This document shows positions 41,780 through 50,551 of a stretch of DNA of 64,000 nt, in pieces. Positions within the stretch are counted from its first letter, which is position 1, and every line of letters begins with the position of its first letter. The notes under the pieces were generated by a model. The model saw only the letters and a list, made by a program, of their open reading frames with translations. It was not told where the DNA came from and made no database searches. The translations under genes were made by a program, and so were the position numbers. The DNA is taken from assembly GCF_043195105.1 (NCBI RefSeq), contig NZ_JBAFWO010000004.1; one strand, written 5' to 3'. The DNA is from NCEH01 sp002257205. GTDB lineage: Bacteria; Pseudomonadota; Alphaproteobacteria; Rhizobiales; Xanthobacteraceae.

Positions 41780-42952
41780 ATGACCAACGATCAGACTGCG
41801 TTCCGCATCAGCCGGCGAGGCCTCGGCCGCCTCGCCGCCGGCACCGTCCTCGGGCTGGCCATGCCGCCGACGATCGGGCGGGCCGAGCCCGCCGTCCTGC
41901 GGGTCAGCAGCATTCAGGCGATCACCGGGCCGTCTTCGCCTTATGGCTGGCGCGTGCGCGACGGGGCGCAGCTCGCCGCCGACGATATCAATGCCGCCGG
42001 CCTGACCCTCGGGGGCACGACATATCGCATCCAGATCGCCACCGAAGACATGGCCAACGATCCACAGCAGGCGATCACGCTGCTGCGTCAGGCGGCCTCC
42101 AACGCGGACGTGCTGGCGGTGATCGGCCCATCCAATTCGGTCGGCTATGTGCCGTCGGTCCCGGCTGCCGGTCAGTTGCAGATTCCGCTCGTGGGCGCCG
42201 GTTCGGGCGCGCCGGTCAAGCAATGGAACATCTGGTCCTACCGGGTAAATCCGGTTTCCGAGACGGCGATCCCGGTGCTGCTGCGCAAGGTGCATGCGAA
42301 GGTGGGATTCAAGCGCCTCGGCGTGATCTACGACCAGACACAGGACGGCCAAGCCGGCGATGCCCAGGCCTGCAAGAGCTTGGCGCAGGAACTCGGCTAT
42401 GAGGTGGTGGCGTTCGAGGCGTTCCGCGCCGGCGACCAGGATTTCTCGGCCCAGCTCGCCACCATCCGCAGCAAAAAGCCCGACGCCATGTTCGTCGCCG
42501 CCGCCACCGGCGACGGGGTGAAGGTGACGTCCCAGATCCGGGAAGCGGGCTTCACCGTGCCCCTGATGACGGGCTTCGGCTCGTTCCAGGATCCGGTTTA
42601 TTGGGACGGCACCCACGGCGAGATCAAGGGCTGCTATACGTGGCTCGCGCAGGATCTCGCCTCGCCCACGCCCTCGGTGAAGACCTTCATCGACCGGTAT
42701 AAGGCGAAGTTTTCGCAGGAAGCGACGTCCTTCTCCACCTATGGCGCCGACGCGCTTTCCACCATTGCGGAAGCGCTGAAGAAGGCCGGTTCCCCCACGC
42801 GGGCGAAGCTGCAAGAGGCGCTCGCGGAGCTGGATTTCGTGACCCCGCTGGGCACCCATATAACGTTCCACAATCCGCCCAGCGGCAATAACAATACGCC
42901 AAACGTGGTCGCGATCGAGATCACCGGCCGCGGCACCTATACCGCGATCTGA
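41780..42952 (+). CDS. Branched-chain-amino-acid-type ABC transporter substrate-binding protein
   Basis: A 390-residue periplasmic binding protein of the LivK class. The N-terminus SRRGLGRLAAGTVLGLA has a twin-arginine-like RR followed by a hydrophobic run, so Tat export is plausible. Mature sequence LRVSSIQAITGPSSPYG and DINAAGLTLGG are family hallmarks. In clusters like this the ligand is often urea, an amide or a ureide rather than leucine. First of five transporter genes, all closely spaced. Confidence 0.9.
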   Translation: MTNDQTAFRISRRGLGRLAAGTVLGLAMPPTIGRAEPAVLRVSSIQAITGPSSPYGWRVRDGAQLAADDINAAGLTLGGTTYRIQIATEDMANDPQQAITLLRQAASNADVLAVIGPSNSVGYVPSVPAAGQLQIPLVGAGSGAPVKQWNIWSYRVNPVSETAIPVLLRKVHAKVGFKRLGVIYDQTQDGQAGDAQACKSLAQELGYEVVAFEAFRAGDQDFSAQLATIRSKKPDAMFVAAATGDGVKVTSQIREAGFTVPLMTGFGSFQDPVYWDGTHGEIKGCYTWLAQDLASPTPSVKTFIDRYKAKFSQEATSFSTYGADALSTIAEALKKAGSPTRAKLQEALAELDFVTPLGTHITFHNPPSGNNNTPNVVAIEITGRGTYTAI

Positions 42953-42955
42953 CCC

Positions 42956-43711
42956 GTGCTCCAGATCAGCCAGCTTACGCGGCGCTTCGGCGGCCTGGTC
43001 GCCGTCAATGACGTGACGTTCTCGGTGGGGGCCGGCGAGGTGGTCTCCGTGGTCGGCCCCAACGGCGCCGGAAAGACCACCTTGTTCAACCTGATCACCG
43101 GGGTGCTCAAGCCGGACTTCGGTTCGGTGGTGCTCGATGGCAAGGACATCACCGGGGCCGCGCCGCATCGGCTGGCGGCCATGGGCATCGCGCGCACCTT
43201 CCAGAACATTCGCCTGTTCGGGCATCTGAATGCACTGGAAAACGTGATGATCGGCCAGGTGGCCAGCGGGCGGTCCGGCGTGTTCGACGCGCTCGCCGGT
43301 ACGTCACGCGATCGCACGGACCGGCGGGAGATGGTCGAGCGCGCGGAGGCGTTGCTGGATTGGGTCGGGGTCGGTGCGAACCGGTTCCGCATGCCCGGCG
43401 AGCTGCCCTATGGCGATCAGCGGCGGGTGGAAATCGCCCGGGCGCTGGGGCTTCAGCCGCGGTTGCTGATCCTCGACGAACCCACCGCCGGCATGGTGGC
43501 GCGGGAGGCGCACGCGGTGATCGAGATGATCGACCGCCTGCGCGAACGCGGCATCGCGCTGCTGCTGATCGAGCACAACATGAACGTCGTCATGTCCGCC
43601 TCCGACCGCATCGTGGTGATCAGCTTCGGCCAGAAGATCGCCGAAGGCCTGCCCGCCGAGATCCGCGCCGATCCCAAGGTGATCGAAGCCTATCTGGGAG
43701 TGGAGGATTGA
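42956..43711 (+). CDS. livG: ABC transporter ATP-binding protein LivG-type
   Basis: A 251-residue ATPase. Walker A GPNGAGKTT, Q-loop FQNIRLFG, the LivG-type signature ELPYGDQRRVEIARAL and Walker B LLILDEPTAGM are all present. Starts at GTG 42956, 3 bp after the binding-protein stop. It powers the LivHM-type permease encoded downstream. Confidence 0.92.
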   Translation: MLQISQLTRRFGGLVAVNDVTFSVGAGEVVSVVGPNGAGKTTLFNLITGVLKPDFGSVVLDGKDITGAAPHRLAAMGIARTFQNIRLFGHLNALENVMIGQVASGRSGVFDALAGTSRDRTDRREMVERAEALLDWVGVGANRFRMPGELPYGDQRRVEIARALGLQPRLLILDEPTAGMVAREAHAVIEMIDRLRERGIALLLIEHNMNVVMSASDRIVVISFGQKIAEGLPAEIRADPKVIEAYLGVED

Positions 43712-44430
43712 GCGCGCTCCTGAAAATCGAAGGGCTTGCCGTCTCCTACGGCTCCGTCCCGGCGGTCGATGGCGTATCGCTGGAGATCGAGCCGGGCGAA
43801 CTGCGGGTCATCCTGGGCGCGAACGGCGCCGGCAAGACCACCATCATCAAGACCATCATGGGGCTGCTGAAGCCGCGCGGCGGCAGCATCCGTTTCGATG
43901 GCGAAAACGACCTGCTGCGCTTGCGGCCGCACCAGATCCACCAGCTCGGGATCGCCTGGGTCCCCGAGGCGCGACAATTGTGGAACACCATGACGGTGCT
44001 CGATAATTTGCGCATGGGAGCGTTCGAGGTTCGCGACCAAGCCGCGGTCGAGCGCCGCATCGGCGAAATGTTCGAGCGGTTTCCCCGCCTCGCCGAGCGG
44101 CGCCACCAACTGGCGGGCTCCCTCAGCGGCGGCGAGCAGCAGATGGTGGCCATCGCCCGCGCCCTGGTGTCCAGTCCGCGCCTGCTCCTGATGGATGAGC
44201 CCTCGCTCGGCCTCGCCCCCATCGTGGTGCGGGACGTGTTCGCGCTGGCGCGGGAGATCAACACCATGGGCATCGCGGTGCTGATGGTGGAACAGAACGC
44301 GCGCCAGTCGCTGAAGGTCGCCCACTTCGCCTATCTGCTGGAGCTCGGGCGCGTGGTGGAAGCCGGGCCGGCGGCGGAGATCGCCGGCAAGAAAAGCGTA
44401 CAGGACGTGTTCCTGGGCGGCAGCGCATAG
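43708..44430 (+). CDS. livF: ABC transporter ATP-binding protein LivF-type
   Basis: A 240-residue ATPase. Walker A GANGAGKTT, WVPEARQLW, signature LSGGEQQMVAIARAL and Walker B LLLMDEPSLGL are canonical LivF features. Start assigned to TTG 43708, overlapping the livG stop as TTGA; no ATG or GTG fits before the first strand. The overlap suggests coupled translation with livG. Confidence 0.9.
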   Translation: MSALLKIEGLAVSYGSVPAVDGVSLEIEPGELRVILGANGAGKTTIIKTIMGLLKPRGGSIRFDGENDLLRLRPHQIHQLGIAWVPEARQLWNTMTVLDNLRMGAFEVRDQAAVERRIGEMFERFPRLAERRHQLAGSLSGGEQQMVAIARALVSSPRLLLMDEPSLGLAPIVVRDVFALAREINTMGIAVLMVEQNARQSLKVAHFAYLLELGRVVEAGPAAEIAGKKSVQDVFLGGSA

Positions 44431-44442
44431 GACGGCGTCGAG

Positions 44443-45315
44443 ATGGATCTTTTCCTGCAACAGCTCAGCAACGGCCTGGTGATCGGCAGTACTTATGCCG
44501 TCGTCGCGGTGGGTTTCGCGCTCGCCTTCACGGTGCTGCGCGTGATCCAGTTTGCCCATCCCGACGTGTTCATGATCGGCATGTTCACGGGCATGGTGGC
44601 GGCGGGGCTCGTGCCCGGCGGCGGGCTGGCGGTCGCCCTGCTCGGCGGCGCGGTGGGGTCCACCGCCATCGGCGCGATCATCGAGCGCACGGTGGTCGCC
44701 CCCTTGCGCGGGCGGGACGTGCTGACGACCCTGATCGCGACTCTGGGGGTTTCCGTCATCCTCCAGAACGGCATGGCGGTGATCGTCGGTCCCGATCCGA
44801 TCCCCTATCCGCGCCTGCTGCCGGCGCGGTTCTACGAAATCGGCCCAGTGCTGCTCACCCTGCGCCAGATGTTCTGCCTCGGCCTATGCGCGGTGCTGCT
44901 GGTGCTGGCGAGCCTGTATGTGCGGCGCACCCACATTGGACGGGCGACGCGGGCGATCGCCGAGCGTCCCGACGTTGCCGCAGCTTTCGGCGTGGACGTG
45001 CGGCGCGTGTGCCAGATCACCTTCTGGCTCGCCTCGACCATGGCCGGTCTCGCCGCCGTGGCGGTGGGATCGCTGTATGGCTCGGCCTCCGCCTTCGTGG
45101 GGCTTTTGTACGGGTTGAAGGCGTTCATCTGCATGCTCGTGGCAGGCAATCGCTATTTCGAGGCGGTGATCGCGGTCGGTCTCGCGCTCGGCGTGCTCGA
45201 GGCTCTGGTGACCGGCTATGTCTCCTCATCGCTGCGCGATGCGGTGGCCTTCTTCGTGCTGATCGGCGTGCTCTATCTGCGGCCGAACGGCTTGTTCGGT
45301 TCCTACGCCACTTGA
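44443..45315 (+). CDS. livH: ABC transporter permease LivH-type
   Basis: A 290-residue permease with about eight helices. The N-terminal LSNGLVIGSTYAVVAVGFAL and the AIAERPDVAAAFGVDV loop, equivalent to the Liv EAA-like coupling segment, identify LivH. It pairs with the LivM-type protein to form the membrane channel of the importer. Confidence 0.92.
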   Translation: MDLFLQQLSNGLVIGSTYAVVAVGFALAFTVLRVIQFAHPDVFMIGMFTGMVAAGLVPGGGLAVALLGGAVGSTAIGAIIERTVVAPLRGRDVLTTLIATLGVSVILQNGMAVIVGPDPIPYPRLLPARFYEIGPVLLTLRQMFCLGLCAVLLVLASLYVRRTHIGRATRAIAERPDVAAAFGVDVRRVCQITFWLASTMAGLAAVAVGSLYGSASAFVGLLYGLKAFICMLVAGNRYFEAVIAVGLALGVLEALVTGYVSSSLRDAVAFFVLIGVLYLRPNGLFGSYAT

Positions 45316-45327
45316 GCTGGAGGCATC

Positions 45328-46269
45328 ATGCCCAATCTTGCCTTCTTCGAGCCGATCCTGATCTTCACCTTGCTGAACGTGGCGATGACGATCGGGCTTT
45401 ATGTCACCGCCCTGTCCGGGCAACTGTCCATGGCCACGGCGGCGATCGCGGGCGTCGGCGGCTATGCCTCGGGAATCCTGACGGTGAAGTTCGGCGTCCC
45501 GTTCGTGCCAGCGGTCGCAGCGGGGGCGTTCATGGGCGGCGCGCTCGGCTGCATCCTGGCGCTGCTGACCCTGAGGATGCGGGATTTTATCCTGAAACTG
45601 ACCACGCTCGCGGCGGGCGAAGCGCTCTCTGTGCTGGCGTTTAACTGGGATTATATCGGCGGGGCGAACAGCTTCACCGGGCTTGAGCCGCATACCGGGC
45701 TCTTCACCTGCGTGGTGGTCGCACTGATCGCATTCTACGTCGCGTGGCGGTTCGATGGATCGCGCCTCGGCTATGCCGCGCGGGCGGTGCGCGATGACCC
45801 GCTGGCGGCCGCCTCCATGGGGGTTTCGGTCGCTCAAGTGCGCATCATCACCTTCGCGCTGGGCAGTGCGCTGATCGGCATGGCGGGCGCCGTGCAGGCC
45901 CATTATCTGCTGGTGATCACGCCGTCCCAGCTCGGCTTCTTCGTCTCGCTCAATTATGTGATCTTTCTGCTGTTCGGCGGTGTGCAGACCTTGGCCGGCC
46001 CGATCCTCGGCGCCGTCGTCCTGACCGCCTTGCCGGAGGCTTTGCGCTTCGCGAACGAATATCGGCTGATCGTCTACGGGGTGATCATCGTCGGCGTCAT
46101 GCTGTGGCGTCCGGACGGGCTGCTGACGCGGACCCCGCTTGGGGTTGCTCGCCGCATGCTCGGCTTCACGCTGCGCCCAGCGCGCCTGCCGAAGGGCGCA
46201 CTGCGGCCGGAGGATGTGCTTTCGCCGATCCTGCCCGGGGACGCTGTCGCCATGACAAAGCGCAATTGA
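45328..46269 (+). CDS. livM: ABC transporter permease LivM-type
   Basis: A 313-residue, roughly nine-helix permease with LSGQLSMATAAIAGVGGY near the N-terminus and AARAVRDDPLAAASMGV, the LivM coupling loop. Its stop is inside a 16-bp tandem repeat that continues into the next gene's leader. Completes the five-gene importer. Confidence 0.92.
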   Translation: MPNLAFFEPILIFTLLNVAMTIGLYVTALSGQLSMATAAIAGVGGYASGILTVKFGVPFVPAVAAGAFMGGALGCILALLTLRMRDFILKLTTLAAGEALSVLAFNWDYIGGANSFTGLEPHTGLFTCVVVALIAFYVAWRFDGSRLGYAARAVRDDPLAAASMGVSVAQVRIITFALGSALIGMAGAVQAHYLLVITPSQLGFFVSLNYVIFLLFGGVQTLAGPILGAVVLTALPEALRFANEYRLIVYGVIIVGVMLWRPDGLLTRTPLGVARRMLGFTLRPARLPKGALRPEDVLSPILPGDAVAMTKRN

Positions 46270-46308
46270 GACGACGCGCAATTGAGACGAAACGCAATTG
46301 AGGAGACG
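46261..46308 (+). repeat. Three 16-bp tandem repeats across the livM stop
   Basis: CGCAATTGAGACGACG, CGCAATTGAGACGAAA and CGCAATTGAGGAGACG follow with exact 16-bp period (46261, 46277, 46293). The last copy also contributes the GGAG of the next gene's ribosome site. Confidence 0.75.
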
Positions 46309-46311
46309 CAT

Positions 46312-47001
46312 GTGGAACTCATTGATCTGAGCCGCGAGATTTTCCATCGCACACAGGTGCATCCCTCGCACCCGCCGGTGGTGATATCGGTGTGGTATGA
46401 TCATTCCGAGAAGAAGCGGGCGGGGAATACGGATTTTACATCCAAGGCATTGTCCATCGCCTTCAGTGATCATGCGGGCACCCATGTGGATGCCCCCGTT
46501 CACTTCGATTCCCGCCCCGAGGCGCAGTCGATCGACCAGATGCCGCTGGAGAAATTCTACACCTCCGCCATCTGTCTCGACCTCTCGCATGTCGCGCTGC
46601 GCCACGCCGTGACGGTGGCCGAGATGGAGGCGGCGCTGGCGACCTCCGGAGAGGAAATCCGCCCCGGCGATACCGTGCTGCTCTACATGGCGACCAACGA
46701 CCGCCTGCTCGGCAAACCCGGCTATCCCCACGAGTTTCCCGGCCTCGCGCTGGAGAGCGTGCATTGGCTCGCCGACAAGGGCATCGGCATGTTCGGCGTG
46801 GAAGCCGTGAGCCCGGCGCCGGAGGGCGAGCTGAATTTCCAGGCCCATCTGGCGTGCGCCGAGCGCGGCATCACCCACATGGAATGTCTCGCCAATCTGG
46901 ACAAGCTGGTGGGGCGCGGCCGGTTCCGCTTCGTCGGCTTCCCGCTCAAGATCCGCGGGGGCACCGCAAGTCCCATCCGGGCGGTGGCGATCTTCGAGTG
47001 A
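46312..47001 (+). CDS. Cyclase-family hydrolase (kynurenine formamidase/isatin hydrolase type)
   Basis: A 229-residue metal-dependent hydrolase. The family motif HxGTHxDxPxH appears as DHAGTHVDAPVHF, with further ligands in ELIDLSREIF and AVSPAPEGELNFQAH. GTG at 46312 with GGAG at 46302-46305 is the likely start; a TTG ten codons earlier is an alternative. These enzymes open cyclic or formyl amides with a Mn/Zn centre, fitting the ring-opening theme of the region. Confidence 0.87.
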   Translation: MELIDLSREIFHRTQVHPSHPPVVISVWYDHSEKKRAGNTDFTSKALSIAFSDHAGTHVDAPVHFDSRPEAQSIDQMPLEKFYTSAICLDLSHVALRHAVTVAEMEAALATSGEEIRPGDTVLLYMATNDRLLGKPGYPHEFPGLALESVHWLADKGIGMFGVEAVSPAPEGELNFQAHLACAERGITHMECLANLDKLVGRGRFRFVGFPLKIRGGTASPIRAVAIFE

Positions 47002-47070
47002 CACGGTGGGCGAACGAGGGCGCGCCCGGCGCCTCCTCGCCGGCGCCGGCCCGCACAAAGGCAATCCCTC

Positions 47071-47976
47071 ATGAAGCTTCCCCAGCACGGCCGATATGCC
47101 CATAGCGCCCTGCCGCAGCGCCCCGGCTATACTTGGCCCAACGGCGCCAATCTCGCGCTCGTGGTCAGCAACAATATCGAGCATTTCGCGTTTCGCGCCG
47201 GCCTCGGCAGCGACAGCGCCCAGCTGGGGGCGGCGCAGAACCAGCGCAATTATGCTTGGCGCGATTATGGGAACCGCGTCGGGCTCTGGTATCTTCTTGA
47301 TCTGCTGAATGAATTCGGCCTGCCTTGCGCCCACAACGTGAATGCGGCGGTTTTGGATGCGTGCCCGGAAATCGCCCCGGCCCTGCTGGCGCGCGGGGAC
47401 GAGTTCGTCGGCCACGGGCGCACCAATTCCGAGCGCCAGGACGGGTGGTGGGAAGATGACGAGCGCCGCCTTATCGCCGAGAGCCGCGACGCAATTCTGC
47501 GCCATGCCGGCACGGCTCCGAAGGGCTGGCTCGGCCCCTATATCGCGGAAAGCGCCTGCACGCTCGACCTCCTGAAGGAGGAGGGCTTCAGCTATGTGAT
47601 GGATTGGGCGGCGGACGACCAGCCGTTCTGGATGCGCACGCGCTCCGGGCCGTTGCTCTCCATTCCCTATTCGATCGAGCTCAACGACAGTCCCGCCATG
47701 GTATTTCGACAGCATACCGGGCGTGACTTCGCGCAGATGATCGTCGATCAGTTCGATGAAATGCTGATCCAATCGCGCAAATATCCGCTGGTTTGCAGCG
47801 TGGTGCTGCATCCCTTCATCGTCGGTCAGCCGTTCCGGTTGCGGGCCCTGCGGGAAGCGTTCGCGCACATGCTGGAGCAGCGCGACAAATTGTGGATCAC
47901 GCGGCCCGGCGAACTCGCCCGTTATGTCGCCGGCCTTCCCAAGGGCATCATTCCCGGCAGCGAAGAGTTCGAGTGA
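47071..47976 (+). CDS. Polysaccharide-deacetylase-family amidohydrolase (PuuE/allantoinase-like)
   Basis: A 301-residue NodB-homology protein. The strand LALVVSNNIEHF and HNVNAAVLDACPEI, EFVGHGRTNSERQ, GWLGPY and VLHPFIVGQP follow the order seen in PuuE-type allantoinases and related cyclic-imide hydrolases, rather than sugar deacetylases. The first metal motif lacks the usual D-D pair (SNNIEHF), as in metal-poor PuuE proteins. It probably hydrolyses a cyclic amide or ureide. Follows the cyclase gene by 69 bp. Confidence 0.82.
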   Translation: MKLPQHGRYAHSALPQRPGYTWPNGANLALVVSNNIEHFAFRAGLGSDSAQLGAAQNQRNYAWRDYGNRVGLWYLLDLLNEFGLPCAHNVNAAVLDACPEIAPALLARGDEFVGHGRTNSERQDGWWEDDERRLIAESRDAILRHAGTAPKGWLGPYIAESACTLDLLKEEGFSYVMDWAADDQPFWMRTRSGPLLSIPYSIELNDSPAMVFRQHTGRDFAQMIVDQFDEMLIQSRKYPLVCSVVLHPFIVGQPFRLRALREAFAHMLEQRDKLWITRPGELARYVAGLPKGIIPGSEEFE

Positions 47977-48005
47977 TCTGCAGGATTTTGAAAAGAGGTG
48001 AGGGC

Positions 48006-48392
48006 ATGGAGATCAATCTCCCTGATGTGTTGGCCGAGGTCGAAGCGGCTTTTTCAAGTTATGAAGTCGCCGTGCTCTCCAATGACGTGGACGCGCTCGG
48101 CGCCCTGTTCCGGAACGATCCGTTGACGATCCGCTACGGGATGGGCGAAAACCTCTACGGTCATGCCGAGATCAGCGCGTTCCGCGCCGCGCGCTCCAGC
48201 TCTAATCTCATGCGGACGCTTTCGCGCACGGTCATCACGACCTATGGGCGCGATGCCGCGACCGCCTCCACCCTGTTCCGGCGCGACAGCCTGCCCGGCA
48301 AGGTGGGGCGGCAGATGCAGACCTGGATCCGGTTTCCCGAAGGCTGGCAGATCGTCGCCGCCCATGTGAGCCTGCTCGACGAGCCGGAATAA
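48006..48392 (+). CDS. AtzH/HpxZ-like NTF2-fold protein (DUF3225)
   Basis: A 128-residue SnoaL/NTF2-like protein. INLPDVLAEVEAAFSSYE, FRNDPLTIRYGMGENLYG and WQIVAAHVSLLD are the DUF3225 hallmarks. Relatives are AtzH, a carboxyamidohydrolase or amidase partner in cyanuric-acid degradation, and HpxZ in oxalurate use. Its presence supports degradation of N-carbamoyl or ureido intermediates. Last gene of the Liv operon. Confidence 0.87.
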   Translation: MEINLPDVLAEVEAAFSSYEVAVLSNDVDALGALFRNDPLTIRYGMGENLYGHAEISAFRAARSSSNLMRTLSRTVITTYGRDAATASTLFRRDSLPGKVGRQMQTWIRFPEGWQIVAAHVSLLDEPE

Positions 48393-48402
48393 ACCAGGGC
48401 AT

Positions 48403-49467
48403 TCAGCCGCTGGAACTGCCGCGCACTTGCAGCACGGCGAAGCGGGCGAGCCGGTAGGCGGGCGCACTCAGCAGGATGATGCAGAGAATTCGCACGAGGT
48501 GAAACGCCGTCACCTCCGCCACGCCGAGATGCAGTGTCTTGGCGGTGATGCTGGTTTCGGCGACACCGCCGGGCGCATTGGCGAGCACCATGGTGGCGAG
48601 GTCGAGGCCCGCATGCCATCCGATCACGGCAGCCATGGCGACGTTGAACGCGATCAGCAGCAAGGTGTTGGTGACCGCCGCCGGCACGAAATTCCGCAGC
48701 CGCTGGATCATGTGGCGCCGGAAGCGGGCGCCGAGGGCAGCGCCGATCAGGACCTGGCTGACATCCACCACCGGCGTTGGAATGCCCGACAGGGGGAGTT
48801 GCAGTAGCGCCACCGTCGCGCCGACCACGAGGCCGCCCAGCAGCCAGTTGTTCACCATGCGGATCCGGCCGAGCAGATAGGCACAGGCGAAGCCCGCGAG
48901 GAGCATGCCGACCATTTCCACCGGCTTAAACGGCAGCGAAGGCGGCAGATAGCTTTCCGCGCCGTGGACGCCGAAAAACGCGATGGAGACGGGGATCGTC
49001 AGCACCACCACCACGATGCGCAGCGATTGGGACAGCGCGACCAGCGCGGTATCGCCGCCGAAGCGCTCCGCCAATACCGACATCTCGGCCACGCCGCCGG
49101 GCAGGCTGGCGAAATAGGCGGTGGTATTGTCGACCTTCGCCGAGCGCGCGAGCAGCAGTGAGAGCAGGCCGCCGGCGAAAATCGAGATTCCGGCAGCGAA
49201 CAGCATGTAGCCGATATTGAACAGGAGATGGTCCATCAGGGTCGGCGTGAAATAGAGGCCGATGGCCACCCCCGCGATCACCTGCCCGCCTTGCCGTGAC
49301 CAGGGCGGAACCTCGATGGGCGCGCCGAGAAGGCCGAGGGCGGCAACCACGAGCAGGGCCCCGAGCAGCCAGGCAAGTGGCGCTCCCAGCGCCGCCATGC
49401 CCGCGCCGCCGAGCGCGGCGGCAGCGAATGTGGCCGCCACCTTCATCCAGCGTCTGCGCCTGTCCAT
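48403..49467 (-). CDS. AbrB-family membrane protein (COG3180)
   Basis: A 354-residue protein of about ten helices built as two repeats, each with the motif PGGVAEMSVLAERFG or PGGVAETSITAKTLHLG. This is the COG3180 membrane family, often mislabelled AbrB regulator. Start at 49467 (MDRRRR) after GAGG, not the track's longer frame. It is commonly found near tricarboxylate or amide catabolic genes and may be a transporter or exporter of a metabolite; function is not established. Confidence 0.82.
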   Translation of the reverse strand: MDRRRRWMKVAATFAAAALGGAGMAALGAPLAWLLGALLVVAALGLLGAPIEVPPWSRQGGQVIAGVAIGLYFTPTLMDHLLFNIGYMLFAAGISIFAGGLLSLLLARSAKVDNTTAYFASLPGGVAEMSVLAERFGGDTALVALSQSLRIVVVVLTIPVSIAFFGVHGAESYLPPSLPFKPVEMVGMLLAGFACAYLLGRIRMVNNWLLGGLVVGATVALLQLPLSGIPTPVVDVSQVLIGAALGARFRRHMIQRLRNFVPAAVTNTLLLIAFNVAMAAVIGWHAGLDLATMVLANAPGGVAETSITAKTLHLGVAEVTAFHLVRILCIILLSAPAYRLARFAVLQVRGSSSG

Positions 49468-49534
49468 ACGTGTAACCTCGACCCTCGTCCCAGGCGGCGC
49501 CTTTCCCTTCTCGATACGACGTGGGATCAAAAAC

Positions 49535-49549
49535 TGTCAACAGTATACA
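49535..49549 (+). promoter_or_regulatory. GntR-2 element, site 3 (upstream of AbrB-type gene)
   Basis: TGTCAACAGTATACA, one base different from site 1. On the minus strand it overlaps TTGACA, which with TATCGA 18 bp further can form the promoter of the AbrB-type gene. The GntR gene ends 53 bp away. Confidence 0.55.
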
Positions 49550-49601
49550 CTAATCAAGCGACGGCCGGCAGGTTGGGCAGCGGACCATGGATGAGGGACG
49601 G

Positions 49602-50279
49602 TCAGGTGCCGGCCGCGAACGAGCGGCGTTTGCCGCCCTGGGCATGGGCCTCGCCCAGCCGGCGTGCGCGCGCCACGTCTCCGGCGGCCATGGCGGCGAG
49701 CAGGGCGGCATGCTCAGCATTGGATTCGCGCATGCTCGCCGCAGACATCAAGGATCTCTGGCGCACGAGATGCATTTCCTTCAACAACGATTCGTAAGTT
49801 TCCTTCAGCCGGCGGTGGCCGCAGAAATTCATGACTTGCTCGTGGAAGCGCAGGTTCAGCTGATAGTACAAGGTGGCCTTGCTCTTCTTGACCGCAAGAT
49901 CCATCTGCGCGAGCAAATCTTCCAGCACGGCTTCCTGTTCGGCCGACATATGGGCCGCGAGCCGGCTGCACGCGAAACCGAACAGCACCGCCCGCAGATC
50001 GTAGATTTCCGCCGCCTCGTCCGCCTCGATGGCGCGCACGAAGCTGCCGTGGTTGACCACGGACGTCACCAGCCCGGCACGTTCCAGCGCTCGTGTCGCT
50101 TCCCGGATCGGCCCCCGGCTGACGCCGAGCTGGGTCGCGAGGGTTTGCTCGTTGATGCGTTCCCCCGCGCGGATTTCGCCGCTCAGGATCATCCGCTCCA
50201 GCTCCTTGCGCACGATGTCCGTGAGCGATTGGGTGCGGCGCTGCGCGATGGCCGACAGGGCGTCCTCAGTTTTGGCCAT
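49602..50279 (-). CDS. FCD-domain GntR-family regulator (GntR-2)
   Basis: A 225-residue regulator. The HTH region includes LATQLGVSRGPIREATRALERAG; the FCD domain has EIYDLRAVLFGFA, the LNLRFHEQV segment (N-x3-H) and HAALLAAMAAGD. Start at 50279 (MAKTEDAL); the longer frame upstream is not GntR-like. Five TGTMAACWGTMTACA-like elements occur between 30759 and 49549, in front of all catabolic units of this region, one right beside this gene, so I infer it as their repressor. Confidence 0.9.
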   Translation of the reverse strand: MAKTEDALSAIAQRRTQSLTDIVRKELERMILSGEIRAGERINEQTLATQLGVSRGPIREATRALERAGLVTSVVNHGSFVRAIEADEAAEIYDLRAVLFGFACSRLAAHMSAEQEAVLEDLLAQMDLAVKKSKATLYYQLNLRFHEQVMNFCGHRRLKETYESLLKEMHLVRQRSLMSAASMRESNAEHAALLAAMAAGDVARARRLGEAHAQGGKRRSFAAGT

Positions 50280-50551
50280 GTTGCGAATGCTCCGCGCGAT
50301 AAAAGGTGACCTGCCTCGGTACCAAGCGGCGCCATGTAAACGCAACATGCGAAACAGCGCGGCACCAGGGATAAGCCTGTCATGAATTCAGGCTTTCCAA
50401 CATTGGCGACAGTTTGCAACCTTCGTCTAACGGACCCCTTGAGACTTGTCCATGGGAGGTCCTTCCCCGTGCATTTCAGGATTTGGGATGTTCGCCGGAG
50501 GTCTTGATCTTCTGCGATCAAGCGCCGTGCCGCGGGTGCCAGTCGGACGCT

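Noticed and set aside
41413..42402. Plus-strand frame of 329 codons across the Liv operon promoter and binding-protein gene
   Set aside because: Out of frame with the binding protein; Arg/Pro/Gly-rich shadow.
46261..46308. Tandem repeats considered as a CRISPR or iteron array
   Set aside because: Only three 16-bp units with no spacers and no replication genes nearby.
48403..49467. Annotation as AbrB transcriptional regulator
   Set aside because: The protein is almost entirely transmembrane with two internal repeats and has no DNA-binding domain.
50404..50470. Possible further GntR-2 element near CGACAGTTTGCAACC upstream of the 50552 region
   Set aside because: Only a few positions match the 15-mer and no inverted ends are present.
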